Positions 36,558 to 44,590 of a DNA stretch of 64,000 nucleotides are shown piece after piece (position 1 is the first letter of the stretch; each line of letters starts with the position of its first letter). The translations under genes and the position numbers were made by a program. Source of the stretch: Lutibacter sp. (GTDB taxonomy: Bacteria > Bacteroidota > Bacteroidia > Flavobacteriales > Flavobacteriaceae); contig NZ_JAUYUD010000095.1 of the NCBI RefSeq assembly GCF_030692605.1, positions 20,461-84,460 of the forward strand. Direction: 5' to 3'. The notes under the pieces are model-generated. The model was not told where the DNA came from and ran no database searches. It saw only the letters and a list, made by a program, of their open reading frames with translations.

Positions 36558-37003
36558 TATTTATTTATAAAATATTGGTTTAAACTTTCCCAAGTGTAAA
36601 TTTCGCCTACATTCATTTTAAGATATTCTTCAGCTGTTATTTGAGAATTAAACGCAGAAAGATTTTCACCCATAGGACTTTTAATTGCTGGACTAATTAA
36701 ATAAAAGGCTGATTTTGCATCGATCATTTCTCCAGGATTACTGTAATTAGCAACCAATATAATTGCTATACCCTCCTTATCCTTTTTAATTAAATCATTT
36801 ACCAAACATTCAACCGCATCAAATTTAAATTGCTTTCCTTTCGATGTAACGTATTGCGCTGCATAAGTATTATCAACAATATTCATTACACAAAAATTAC
36901 ATTGATCCTTTCCATACTCAATAGCCTGTGGTTCAATTTTACACGAAAATGTGAACAATAGTATGATAATGCCAATAACTGGCTTATAAAGTTTAACCTT
37001 CAT
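36557..37003 (-). CDS. nosL: NosL copper chaperone lipoprotein
   Basis: A 148-residue lipoprotein: the lipobox FTFSC ends at Cys21, followed by the Cu(I)-binding motif CNFCVM (Cys35, Cys38, Met40) that defines NosL. The FDAVECLVNDL segment is also typical. NosL delivers Cu(I) for NosZ maturation. The gene is 97 nt downstream of the four-helix membrane protein gene; a weak hairpin (37045-37079) lies in that gap. Confidence 0.93.
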   Translation of the reverse strand: MKVKLYKPVIGIIILLFTFSCKIEPQAIEYGKDQCNFCVMNIVDNTYAAQYVTSKGKQFKFDAVECLVNDLIKKDKEGIAIILVANYSNPGEMIDAKSAFYLISPAIKSPMGENLSAFNSQITAEEYLKMNVGEIYTWESLNQYFINK

Positions 37004-37044
37004 TGTTTTTGAAATTAATAGTTTTATAAATATACATTAAAATG

Positions 37045-37079
37045 AATAGTTAATTTGAAAACATTCATTTTTAACTATT
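37045..37079 (-). terminator. Weak hairpin between membrane protein gene and nosL
   Basis: 9-bp arms AATAGTTAA/TTAACTATT with a 17-nt loop, followed on the minus strand by CATTTTAAT. It may partly end transcription or mark a processing site; the T run is short. Confidence 0.35.
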
Positions 37080-37100
37080 TTCTAACGAGTTATTTTTTTT

Positions 37101-37688
37101 TTATATTTTAGATTCCTTTTTTCCTATAAAAAAAGCAACTATTGTTAAAAAAACACCTGCGAACATTAAATAGGCACCAAGCCTTGGGTAAGAATGCGCT
37201 TTAAAATTTAAAATATCTTTAGAGCCAAATAATGGAGGTTGAAATCCCATAGGTGTACCGTCAGGATTTTTGAAATTCATTATTGCTTTTGGATCTAAAT
37301 TATGACCATAGTCGTATTCCCACAAATAAAAATCATACATCCCAGCAATTCCAAGCAAACATATTAAAACAATCCAAACTAAATAAAGTTTATGCTTTCC
37401 TAAAATACCTATAAATACACCTAATACAACCATAATAGCAATAACTATTGGGAAAATTTTAAACTCTGGAATTGTTTCAGGAATGTACTGCATACCTACA
37501 TAATGATTCATAAGGTTGATATTTTTAATATCAAATTCGTGAGTATCACTAAATTTATTTATGTGTATATCCATACCTAATGGAATTGGATATTGAGGTG
37601 CTTCTAGAGTTATGTTCCAAAGTGGAAATACAAATAATGCAAGCAATAGTAAAGAACCAACAATCATTAATATTTTTGATTTCTTCAT
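37101..37688 (-). CDS. Four-helix membrane protein of the nos region, LMNHYVGM motif
   Basis: A 195-residue protein with helices near residues 5-24, 80-97, 102-121 and 168-187. The first loop (about residues 25-79) faces outwards by charge rule and contains PLWNITLEAPQYP and NINLMNHYVGM, rich in possible metal or heme ligands (Met, His, Tyr). I do not recognise a named family; comparable uncharacterised membrane proteins occur in clade II nos clusters, and NosB has a similar topology, but I cannot claim it is NosB. It begins the second transcription unit, preceded by a -7 box and followed by nosL. Confidence 0.75.
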   Translation of the reverse strand: MKKSKILMIVGSLLLLALFVFPLWNITLEAPQYPIPLGMDIHINKFSDTHEFDIKNINLMNHYVGMQYIPETIPEFKIFPIVIAIMVVLGVFIGILGKHKLYLVWIVLICLLGIAGMYDFYLWEYDYGHNLDPKAIMNFKNPDGTPMGFQPPLFGSKDILNFKAHSYPRLGAYLMFAGVFLTIVAFFIGKKESKI

Positions 37689-37738
37689 AATATTTATTAG
37701 TTTAAATTTAAATTAATTATTTAATATAATTTGTCTAA

Positions 37739-37746
37739 CAAATTTA
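37739..37746 (-). promoter_or_regulatory. -7 promoter element of the nosLDFY unit
   Basis: The minus strand reads TAAATTTG (TAnnTTTG), 51 nt upstream of the membrane protein start and downstream of the nosZ terminator. This supports a separate transcript for the accessory genes. Confidence 0.45.
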
Positions 37747-37816
37747 CAAAATAACTAGGTAAAGGTTTGTAATATAACTCACATAAAGGATAGTATAGTC
37801 TTATATATTTTTAATG

Positions 37817-37849
37817 AAAAACGGGCAAGAGATTTAAACTCTTGCCCGT
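37817..37849 (-). terminator. Terminator after nosZ
   Basis: Perfect 11-bp stem ACGGGCAAGAG/CTCTTGCCCGT with a 7-nt loop. On the minus strand it is followed by TTTTCATT, 34 nt beyond the nosZ stop codon. Confidence 0.85.
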
Positions 37850-37882
37850 TTAAAAATTCTTCTAAATCAATCAAAAAGAATT

Positions 37883-39856
37883 TTATTTAGCTCCTACAGG
37901 GTCTCCATCAAGGGTAAAAGTTAAAGGTACTTTGGAACCTTTAGGTGATACCCTAACATATCCCTGCATTTCTTGATGTAACGCAGAACAGAAATCGGTA
38001 CAATAAAATGGCCAAACTCCAACTTGTTTTGGTTCCCATATAAATGTCTCAGTTTGCCCTGGCATAATCAGCAATTCAGAAGTGTTTGCTCCAATAATTG
38101 CAATTCCATGAGGTACGTCATAATCTTGTTCCAAGTTAGTAACGTGAAAATAAACTTTATCTCCAACTTGAACACCCTCAATATTATCTGGTGAAAAATG
38201 AGAACGAATCATGGTCATATAAATATGAACTTCATTTCCATTTCTTACAACTTTAGAATCTGCCTCAGATTTAGCAACATATTTATGTTTATTATCTTCT
38301 AACTTATATATTTTTTTAGAACGCTCTTTGATGATACTTGCTGGAATACCTGCAGCATAATGTGGCTCACCAATGGTAGGAAAATCTAATAATAATTCCA
38401 TTTTTTCGCCTGTAATATCATACAATTGAGCAGATTGAGTTACTTCAGGACCTGTTGGTAAATAACGGTCTTTTGTAATTTTGTTCATTGCCAATACATA
38501 TTTTCCAAAAGGTTTACGAGAGTTTCCTCCAGGAATCATTAAGTGACCAACCGAATAATATGTAGGTTTTCTGTCAATTACTTCCCAGGTTCCTAATTTC
38601 CATTTTACAACTTCTGAAGAAATAAAGAATGTAGTATACGCATTCCCTTTGCCGTCAAATTCAGTATGTAATGGCCCTAATCCTGGTTGTTTTACAACAC
38701 CACCTAAAATATCTTCGTATTTTAAAATTGGAATACCATACGCTTCACCATCAAATTTTTTCCCTTCAATAGCAGCCAACATTTTAGTGAATGAATGTGC
38801 TGTTAACTCTGCAGCAAGTTTTCCGCTTCCAATAATATATTCACCAGAAGGATCAACATCACAACCATGAGGTGATTTTGGAGTAGGTAAAAAGTAAATA
38901 GCTCCTGGAACATCCATCGGATTCACAATCAATACCTCTTTTTTCATGGTAGAAGTCGCAGTATGGGTATGCTCATCGTACACATTGTGTGCATAATTAG
39001 TTGGTGCTTTTTTACCACCTCCCTTATTTACATATTCTTCAATTTTTTTCCAATTGATTGCAGCAATAAAATCTTTATCGTTTTGTGATGCATTAACTTC
39101 TAATAAAGAATTTGCCTCCTCTGTATTATAGGTTGTAAAGAAAAACCAACCATGCGATTTTCCTCTTCCTGGATGCGATAAATCATAATTAAAACCAGGC
39201 ATCATTAATTGGAATTTAATATCCATTGCTCCATCTTTTGGATCAACACTTATAAAAGTTAATGCACCTTTGAAATTTCCTTTGTATTCATTAATAGGCA
39301 TATCTCTTTGTGGATAAGGAACTGAAAAACGTGTTCCAGCCACAACGTATTCTGTATTTTCAGTAACAAAAGAAGAACTATGGTTACCTGCAGAATTTGG
39401 AATTTCAATGATCTCAGTAGTTTCAAAAGTTGTTAAATCAATTTTTGCAATACGAGGTGTATTATTACCATTAATAAATACCCAACGCCCATCTAATTCT
39501 CCAGCTGTTTGAGAAATATCTGGATGATGCGAATCGTCCCAAGGCACAAAACCATGAGAAGTATTTAACATTGGTTTAGTTTCTTCGTTAAAACCGTACG
39601 CCTTTTCAGCATCTACTGAAAAAACAGGAATAACTTTAAATAAACGTCCTGATGGAAGTCCATATACGGCCAATTGTCCGCTAAATCCACCTGAAATAAA
39701 AGCATAAAACTCATCGTGCTCACCAGGAGCAACATATACTTTTTCGGCAGCATTAGAAGATAAAGCTCCATTTTGTTTTGAATCGTTATTACCACAACCA
39801 ATAAAAAATAGTGACGTTATAGTAATAGCAATTAAAGATTTAAAAATTGTTTTCAT
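37883..39856 (-). CDS. nosZ: Nitrous oxide reductase, Sec/lipoprotein (clade II) type
   Basis: A 657-residue NosZ, which reduces N2O to N2 in the periplasm. The leader is a lipoprotein signal (lipobox FFIGC), not a twin-arginine leader, so this is the clade II (atypical) type and it is membrane anchored. CuZ ligands are visible in DDSHHPD, HPGRGKSHGW, PHGCDVDP, LHTEFDG and GEPHYA. The CuA site is in the C-terminal cupredoxin domain: His583 and CTDFCSALHQEM (Cys619, Cys623, His627, Met630). It is full length, lies 39 nt after a cytochrome c gene and is closed by a strong terminator. Confidence 0.97.
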   Translation of the reverse strand: MKTIFKSLIAITITSLFFIGCGNNDSKQNGALSSNAAEKVYVAPGEHDEFYAFISGGFSGQLAVYGLPSGRLFKVIPVFSVDAEKAYGFNEETKPMLNTSHGFVPWDDSHHPDISQTAGELDGRWVFINGNNTPRIAKIDLTTFETTEIIEIPNSAGNHSSSFVTENTEYVVAGTRFSVPYPQRDMPINEYKGNFKGALTFISVDPKDGAMDIKFQLMMPGFNYDLSHPGRGKSHGWFFFTTYNTEEANSLLEVNASQNDKDFIAAINWKKIEEYVNKGGGKKAPTNYAHNVYDEHTHTATSTMKKEVLIVNPMDVPGAIYFLPTPKSPHGCDVDPSGEYIIGSGKLAAELTAHSFTKMLAAIEGKKFDGEAYGIPILKYEDILGGVVKQPGLGPLHTEFDGKGNAYTTFFISSEVVKWKLGTWEVIDRKPTYYSVGHLMIPGGNSRKPFGKYVLAMNKITKDRYLPTGPEVTQSAQLYDITGEKMELLLDFPTIGEPHYAAGIPASIIKERSKKIYKLEDNKHKYVAKSEADSKVVRNGNEVHIYMTMIRSHFSPDNIEGVQVGDKVYFHVTNLEQDYDVPHGIAIIGANTSELLIMPGQTETFIWEPKQVGVWPFYCTDFCSALHQEMQGYVRVSPKGSKVPLTFTLDGDPVGAK

Positions 39857-39895
39857 ATATAATTATATTTAATTGTTGTTTGTTAATCTCTTTGT

Positions 39896-40354
39896 TTATT
39901 CAACTTTTAATGTTCTAAAATATTCCAAGATTGCACGTGCTTCTGGTTCAGTTAAACTCTGATTTGCCATTGGCGATAAATACTCTGCTAATAATTTTTT
40001 TGCAGCTTCATTTTTTTGAACCATTTCGTCTGGATTTAAAATCATATTCATAATCCATTCAGAAGTACGTCTTCCTGTTATTCCTGTTAAATCTGGACCA
40101 ACAAAACGTTTCCCAATTTTATGACAGGCCGTACATTTAACTTCAAATAATTTCTGTCCTTCAACCACCAATGCATCGTCAATTTCACCTAAGGTAATGC
40201 TTGTAACTGGACCAATTCCTTTATCTTGCATTGGGTCAACAACTGCAGCTTCTTTATTTTCTTCTGTTTGTTGAGTTCCATCCTTTTTACCATCGTTTCC
40301 ACAACTCATTACTAAAGCTACTACTGCTGATAATACTACTAATTTTAATTTCAT
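39896..40354 (-). CDS. Monoheme cytochrome c lipoprotein, likely NosZ electron donor
   Basis: A 152-residue class I cytochrome c. A lipobox (LVMSC, Cys18) anchors it to a membrane. The mature N-terminus is a charged linker rich in Glu and Lys, and the heme motif CTACH is at residues 74-78. GPDLTGITGRR and a Met in the second half (probable axial ligand, in YLSPMANQSL) follow the standard fold. Its place directly before nosZ, in the same transcription unit, makes it the most probable electron carrier to the CuA site. Confidence 0.93.
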   Translation of the reverse strand: MKLKLVVLSAVVALVMSCGNDGKKDGTQQTEENKEAAVVDPMQDKGIGPVTSITLGEIDDALVVEGQKLFEVKCTACHKIGKRFVGPDLTGITGRRTSEWIMNMILNPDEMVQKNEAAKKLLAEYLSPMANQSLTEPEARAILEYFRTLKVE

Positions 40355-40382
40355 TTTATTTTAATTAACTGTTGTTTATTAT

Positions 40383-40958
40383 TTATTCTGTTGGCACTAA
40401 CACATCACCTATAACGTGTATCCAACCATTACTTACTTTAACCGTTTTTAATACTTTTGTCCCACCAACATAAATTCCATCTTCTTTTTCTTCAACTACT
40501 AAATATTTGCCTGAAGCCATATACAATTTTCTTCCTTTTTGAGCTTCTTTAACTAATTGTGTATCAGGGTAATTTGCGGGTGCTACATGGTTGGTTAAAA
40601 TAAATGCAAGTTGACTTTTGTTTTCTGGTTTGAGCAATCCTTCTACCGTACCTGCTGGAAGTTTTTCAAAAGCACTATTTAGCGGAGCAAATATTGTAAG
40701 AGGCCCAACATTTACAACTGCATCTTCTACACCTGCTGCCTCAATAGCTACAACTAATGTTTTAAAATCGTCCAACGATTTTGCAACTTGTAACGCATTT
40801 GCTGCAGAAACATCATCAGTAACGGCGGATTGTCCTTTTCCTTCACTCACCGCATCTGAAGTTGAGTCGTCATTTGTTGATTTAGTTTCTCCTTTGCAAG
40901 AAATAATAATCATGGCGGCTACTGCTAAAAGCCAGATTGATACATTGATTTTTTTCAT
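40383..40958 (-). CDS. Fasciclin-domain lipoprotein at the head of the nosZ unit
   Basis: A 191-residue lipoprotein: lipobox IIISC, a Ser/Asp-rich linker, then one FAS1 domain (about residues 65-190). The FAS1 domain has the usual motifs GPLTIFAPLNSAFEKLP (H1 box), ILTNHVAP and the C-terminal NGWIHVIGDVLVP (H2 box). FAS1 domains are adhesion or scaffold folds. The chosen start at 40958 gives a clean signal; an upstream in-frame ATG does not. It is the first gene before the cytochrome c and nosZ, an unusual partner whose role in N2O reduction is unknown. Confidence 0.88.
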   Translation of the reverse strand: MKKINVSIWLLAVAAMIIISCKGETKSTNDDSTSDAVSEGKGQSAVTDDVSAANALQVAKSLDDFKTLVVAIEAAGVEDAVVNVGPLTIFAPLNSAFEKLPAGTVEGLLKPENKSQLAFILTNHVAPANYPDTQLVKEAQKGRKLYMASGKYLVVEEKEDGIYVGGTKVLKTVKVSNGWIHVIGDVLVPTE

Positions 40959-40988
40959 AATTATAGAATTAACGTTAATGAATTTTGA

Positions 40989-40996
40989 CAAATATA
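40989..40996 (-). promoter_or_regulatory. -7 promoter element of fasciclin-cytochrome c-nosZ
   Basis: The minus strand reads TATATTTG (TAnnTTTG), 30 nt upstream of the fasciclin start. No -33 TTG is present at 17-23 nt, as expected for a promoter that needs an activator. Confidence 0.55.
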
Positions 40997-41018
40997 TTGA
41001 GCCTACTTGAAATATAAA

Positions 41019-41032
41019 ATGACAAATATCAT
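41019..41032 (-). promoter_or_regulatory. Candidate FNR/CRP-family operator upstream of the nosZ unit
   Basis: The minus strand reads ATGATATTTGTCAT. It has TGA and TCA half-sites with the same 6-nt spacing as the FNR consensus TTGATnnnnATCAA, and outer A/T symmetry. Its centre is about 40 nt upstream of the start point implied by the -7 box at 40989-40996, the usual place for an FNR-type activator. Confidence 0.45.
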
Positions 41033-41104
41033 ACAAAACGAATAAAAGATGTTTTTATCCCTTATTTAGTAACATCCTTTACATTCCGTTTTAAAATATT
41101 GCCT

Positions 41105-41112
41105 TAAATTTG
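41105..41112 (+). promoter_or_regulatory. -7 promoter element of the thioredoxin-like gene
   Basis: TAAATTTG matches TAnnTTTG, about 77 nt before the start codon at 41189. No -33 element. Confidence 0.35.
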
Positions 41113-41188
41113 CATTTTTCTGATAAATTACTCACTTTGTAAGCAACTTAAAAAATCTGTCAAAAACTGAAATAAATATACAAAAAAA

Positions 41189-41788
41189 ATGAATAACCCC
41201 CTAATAAATAAAAGTTTAGCAAAAAGTTCAAACTATAGTAATTACAGAACTTCAGTACAAAATTTATTGAAACAAGAAAAATCTACAGGAAAAGAGCAAT
41301 CATCTGTGTTATTAGATTATAGCATTTTAAATAATAAAAGAATGGATCGGTTAGATAAAACCATTTCTTTAACAGAAGAGACAAAAAAAACAACAGATCT
41401 TTTAACTGAAAAAATTACAATGTTAGTTATTGCCGAAGGTTGGTGTGGTGATGCAGCGCAAATAATACCAGTTTTAAATAAAATAGCAAGTTTTTCTCCC
41501 AAAATTGACCTTAAAATTGTTTTAAGAGATGAGAATGAAGATCTAATGAACCTTTTTTTAACCAACGGAAGTAAATCAATTCCAAAAGTAATTATTTTAA
41601 ATAATGAAAATTCCATCGTAGAAACTTGGGGGCCAAGACCCTCGATAGCTTCTAAAATGGTAGAAAATTTCAAATTACAACATGGAAGTTTAAATGCTGA
41701 ATTCAAAAAAGACCTTCAGCTTTGGTATAATAAAGATAAAGGCTTATCAATTCAAGAAGATTTTATTGAAATATTTAAGTCGGTTTAG
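41189..41788 (+). CDS. Thioredoxin-fold protein with single-cysteine WCGDA site
   Basis: A 199-residue cytoplasmic protein without signal peptide. The thioredoxin fold starts near residue 80 with VIAEGWCGDAAQIIPVLN, so the usual CxxC is reduced to one cysteine, and continues to the cis-proline region SKSIPKVIIL. Proteins of this kind are common in Bacteroidota and are uncharacterised. A similar site (WCGDS) occurs in the exported protein at 49484-50011. It could bind a partner thiol or a cofactor, but dithiol exchange by itself is unlikely. Confidence 0.82.
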   Translation: MNNPLINKSLAKSSNYSNYRTSVQNLLKQEKSTGKEQSSVLLDYSILNNKRMDRLDKTISLTEETKKTTDLLTEKITMLVIAEGWCGDAAQIIPVLNKIASFSPKIDLKIVLRDENEDLMNLFLTNGSKSIPKVIILNNENSIVETWGPRPSIASKMVENFKLQHGSLNAEFKKDLQLWYNKDKGLSIQEDFIEIFKSV

Positions 41789-41826
41789 TTGTATTTATTA
41801 AATATATTTGACTCAAAATATTTTAA

Positions 41827-42309
41827 ATGATACTTCCTTTTGATGAAATTCCAGACGACGCAAAACTATTTATTTTTCCTTCGAGCAGAAAATTCTATGA
41901 AATAGAACTTCTTGAAATAAACAGTTTGGTAACAGCATTTTTAAACAAATGGGAATCAGACGAAATACCTTTTAATTGTTCGTATGAAATTCGTTATGAT
42001 CGATTTATTATTATTGTTGTTGACGTAAGTATTACACCTTTAAGTCTTGAAAATCACGATGCATTAATTAGTCTTATTTTACAAATAGAGCAAAAATATG
42101 AAGTGTTGCTTTTAGATAAAATTAATGTTTGTTACAAACAAGGAGAGTATGTTCAATACAAAGAGTTAAAAGAATTTAAACTGTTAATAAAAAACAATAG
42201 TGTTTCTAAAAATACGATAGTTTTTAATACGATGCTTAACACCAAAGAAGAATTAGAGTTCGATTGGGAGATAAATATTATGGATAGTTGGTTAGGACGA
42301 TTACTATAA
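41827..42309 (+). CDS. Conserved hypothetical protein
   Basis: A 160-residue soluble protein starting MILPFDEIPDDAKLFIFPSS. Homologues in Flavobacteriaceae are common and are sometimes labelled ABC transporter ATPase, but there is no Walker A or B motif here, so that label is not supported. It lies 38 nt after the thioredoxin-like gene, possibly one operon, and overlaps the end of the convergent gene by 6 nt. Confidence 0.75.
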   Translation: MILPFDEIPDDAKLFIFPSSRKFYEIELLEINSLVTAFLNKWESDEIPFNCSYEIRYDRFIIIVVDVSITPLSLENHDALISLILQIEQKYEVLLLDKINVCYKQGEYVQYKELKEFKLLIKNNSVSKNTIVFNTMLNTKEELEFDWEINIMDSWLGRLL

Positions 42310-42840
42310 AAATATTATTCCCAACCCGATAGAAAAACTATTTAACCTTCCGTTTACCATATTTTTTATTTTTTTTTGATGAAATGCTGTGCTTAGTACA
42401 ATTCCAAAATTTTGTCCAGTTGCAATATTATACCCTAAACCAATTTTATAATAATCACCATTTTCGAAATTGCTACCAAGTTTTAAAAGTTTTCCAATAC
42501 CCACTTCTACATAAAATTTATCGTCATCAACATGTGAAATTGCAACCTTTGTATCTAGATAATAAGGAATTGCCAACAAATTGATATTTGGATGCCAATC
42601 TAACCCAATATTTGCCCCAATAGTCATAAAATTATTTATTTCAACATCTACTCCATTTCTAAAAAAAAAGGCTCCTGCTACAAAAAAAGTGTTATCTTCT
42701 TCATTATTTAGAGCACTAGCTATATTAAAATTATCATTATAGGCCAGCGTCCAATTTACATTAAAATTATACATGGCTCTTTTCTGAGAAAAACCATAAA
42801 AAGAAAGTAATAGTACAACAATAGATAGGCTATTTTTCAT
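42304..42840 (-). CDS. Outer-membrane beta-barrel-like protein
   Basis: A 178-residue exported protein. The signal peptide MKNSLSIVVLLLSFYGFS ends near SQ. The mature part has alternating strands with aromatic girdles (FFVAGAFFFRNGV, MTIGANIGLDWHP, YYKIGLGYNIATG) and a C-terminus of hydrophobic residues (GIIFL). This fits a small outer membrane barrel; no function can be given. It lies 9 nt downstream of truB on the same strand. Confidence 0.72.
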   Translation of the reverse strand: MKNSLSIVVLLLSFYGFSQKRAMYNFNVNWTLAYNDNFNIASALNNEEDNTFFVAGAFFFRNGVDVEINNFMTIGANIGLDWHPNINLLAIPYYLDTKVAISHVDDDKFYVEVGIGKLLKLGSNFENGDYYKIGLGYNIATGQNFGIVLSTAFHQKKIKNMVNGRLNSFSIGLGIIFL

Positions 42841-42849
42841 AGTACTTTT

Positions 42850-43536
42850 TTATAGGTTAGCAATAAAGTCATCAATAGTTATACCATTATTTATATGGAA
42901 GTTTCCAATTTTAGTTCTTCTTAACTGAGATAAGTGAGCGCCACAATTTAAAGCCTTCCCAAAATCATAGGCTAATGATCTAATATAAGTTCCTTTGCTA
43001 CAAACTACTCTAAATTCAATTCTTGGAAAATCTATTTTTGTAATTTCAAATTCATTAATAGTAATTTTTCTTGCTTCAATTTCAACTGTATTCCCTTCTC
43101 TAGCAATCTCATACAAACGTCTCCCTTCTTTTTTTATGGCTGAAAAAATTGGTGGTTTTTGATCTATTTCGCCAATAAAAAGTTTTGTAATATCATAAAT
43201 TAATTCTTTGGTAATATGTTCTGTTGAGTAGATTTGATTAATTTCGGTTTCTAAATCGTAACTTGGAGTGGTTGCTCCAAGAGTTAATTCGCCTGTATAT
43301 TCCTTTATTTGAGCCTGATATTCATCAATTTTTTTAGTGAAATTTCCAGTGCAAATTATTAACAAACCCGTTGCCAATGGATCTAAAGTACCAGCATGAC
43401 CAACTTTTAATTTTTTAATATTGAACTTGTGAGTAATATTCCAACGTAATTTATTTACCACCTGAAATGAAGTCCAATTTAGAGGTTTGTCAATCAATAA
43501 AACTTGTCCCGATTTAAAATCTTCAAGTGTTAACAT
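42850..43536 (-). CDS. truB: tRNA pseudouridine(55) synthase
   Basis: A 228-residue TruB, which makes the universal pseudouridine 55 in the T loop. The catalytic aspartate lies in HAGTLDPLATGLL near residues 47-59; KPPIFSAIKKEGRRLYEIAR and CSKGTYIRSLAYDFG are further family blocks. It is shorter than E. coli TruB (314 residues) because it lacks the C-terminal PUA domain, as usual in Bacteroidota. It shares 1 nt with the upstream uppP gene. Confidence 0.95.
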   Translation of the reverse strand: MLTLEDFKSGQVLLIDKPLNWTSFQVVNKLRWNITHKFNIKKLKVGHAGTLDPLATGLLIICTGNFTKKIDEYQAQIKEYTGELTLGATTPSYDLETEINQIYSTEHITKELIYDITKLFIGEIDQKPPIFSAIKKEGRRLYEIAREGNTVEIEARKITINEFEITKIDFPRIEFRVVCSKGTYIRSLAYDFGKALNCGAHLSQLRRTKIGNFHINNGITIDDFIANL

Positions 43537-44336
43537 TATATAATTGTTAAAGGATATAAGAAAAAATGAATTATAATTATTGAAATACCCAACAAGATAC
43601 GGTAATAGCCAAATAGTTTAAATCCACTTTTACTCAAATAATCTATAAAAGATTTAATTGCAACCATTGCAACTAAAAAAGCAATAAAATTTCCTAAAAT
43701 AAGAAGGTTAATTTCCTCAGAACTTAAGGTAAATCCATTGTTAAAATAGTCAAATAGTTTTTTTGCAGTAGCTCCACACATGGTAGGCACAGCTAGAAAA
43801 AAAGAAAATTCGGCAGCCGTTTTTCTATTTAACTTTTGTGTTAAACCACCAACAATTGTTGCACCGCTTCTTGAAACACCGGGAATCATTGCTAAAACCT
43901 GAAAAAAACCAATTTTTAGAGCCATTCCATAGGATATAGTCAAACTTTTATTTGTTTCCTTTTCATTGGAAATAAACCAATCATCTACTTTTAACAATAG
44001 AAACCCTCCTATTATTAAGGACATTGCTACAATTAAAGGGCTTTCCAATAAAACATCAATTGCTTTATTAAAAATTAACCCGAAAATTATGGCTGGTATA
44101 ATGGCAACTCCCAATTTTAAATAAAAATCAACACTTTGAAAAAATCGTTTCCAGTACAAAGCAACAACTGCTAAGATGGCTCCAAGTTGAATAACTATAG
44201 TAAATAATTTGGTAAAATCGTCATTTGCAATTTGTAAAAAAGATGAAGCAATAATCATATGACCAGTTGAAGAAACAGGCAAATACTCCGTTATCCCTTC
44301 AATAATGGCTAATAAAATAGCTTCATAAAAATTCAT
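43536..44336 (-). CDS. uppP: Undecaprenyl-diphosphate phosphatase
   Basis: A 266-residue polytopic BacA/UppP protein, which recycles undecaprenyl diphosphate for peptidoglycan synthesis. Both signature segments are present: [15 protein letters not shown] near residues 13-27 and [10 protein letters not shown] (SGATIVGGL). About eight helices. It belongs to a run ftsX-DUF3098-uppP-truB that is conserved in Flavobacteriaceae, with 2-nt and 1-nt-overlap junctions. Confidence 0.96.
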   Translation of the reverse strand: MNFYEAILLAIIEGITEYLPVSSTGHMIIASSFLQIANDDFTKLFTIVIQLGAILAVVALYWKRFFQSVDFYLKLGVAIIPAIIFGLIFNKAIDVLLESPLIVAMSLIIGGFLLLKVDDWFISNEKETNKSLTISYGMALKIGFFQVLAMIPGVSRSGATIVGGLTQKLNRKTAAEFSFFLAVPTMCGATAKKLFDYFNNGFTLSSEEINLLILGNFIAFLVAMVAIKSFIDYLSKSGFKLFGYYRILLGISIIIIHFFLYPLTII

Positions 44337-44338
44337 GC

Positions 44339-44587
44339 TTACTTTTTATGTCCTGTTAATATGGCATAAATTTGAATACCCAACCCAATTAGCACCAATG
44401 TTGGAGCTAATCTAATACGCTGAAAATTATACATTTCCTCATTAAAAACATCAGGATTATCGCTGCCTCCACCAGCCATTAATATGAATCCAACAGCAAT
44501 AAATGCAATTCCAATTGCCATAATTATGTAATTTCTTTTACCAAAAAGAAATTCAGGCTTGTTTTCATTTTCGTTCTTATTTGCCAT
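44339..44587 (-). CDS. DUF3098 family small membrane protein
   Basis: An 82-residue protein with two helices (about residues 19-39 and 61-78) and the family segment [14 protein letters not shown]. It sits between ftsX and uppP, with 2-4 nt gaps, in the cell-wall related operon. Its role is unknown; the constant neighbourhood suggests division or envelope synthesis. Confidence 0.88.
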   Translation of the reverse strand: MANKNENENKPEFLFGKRNYIIMAIGIAFIAVGFILMAGGGSDNPDVFNEEMYNFQRIRLAPTLVLIGLGIQIYAILTGHKK

Positions 44588-44590
44588 AAT

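Noticed and set aside
38649..38870. Open frame on the plus strand inside nosZ
   Set aside because: It is a shadow of the nosZ codons, has no promoter or start context, and its amino acid make-up is not protein-like.
41827..42309. ABC transporter ATPase label often used for this family
   Set aside because: The protein has no Walker A, Walker B or signature motif.
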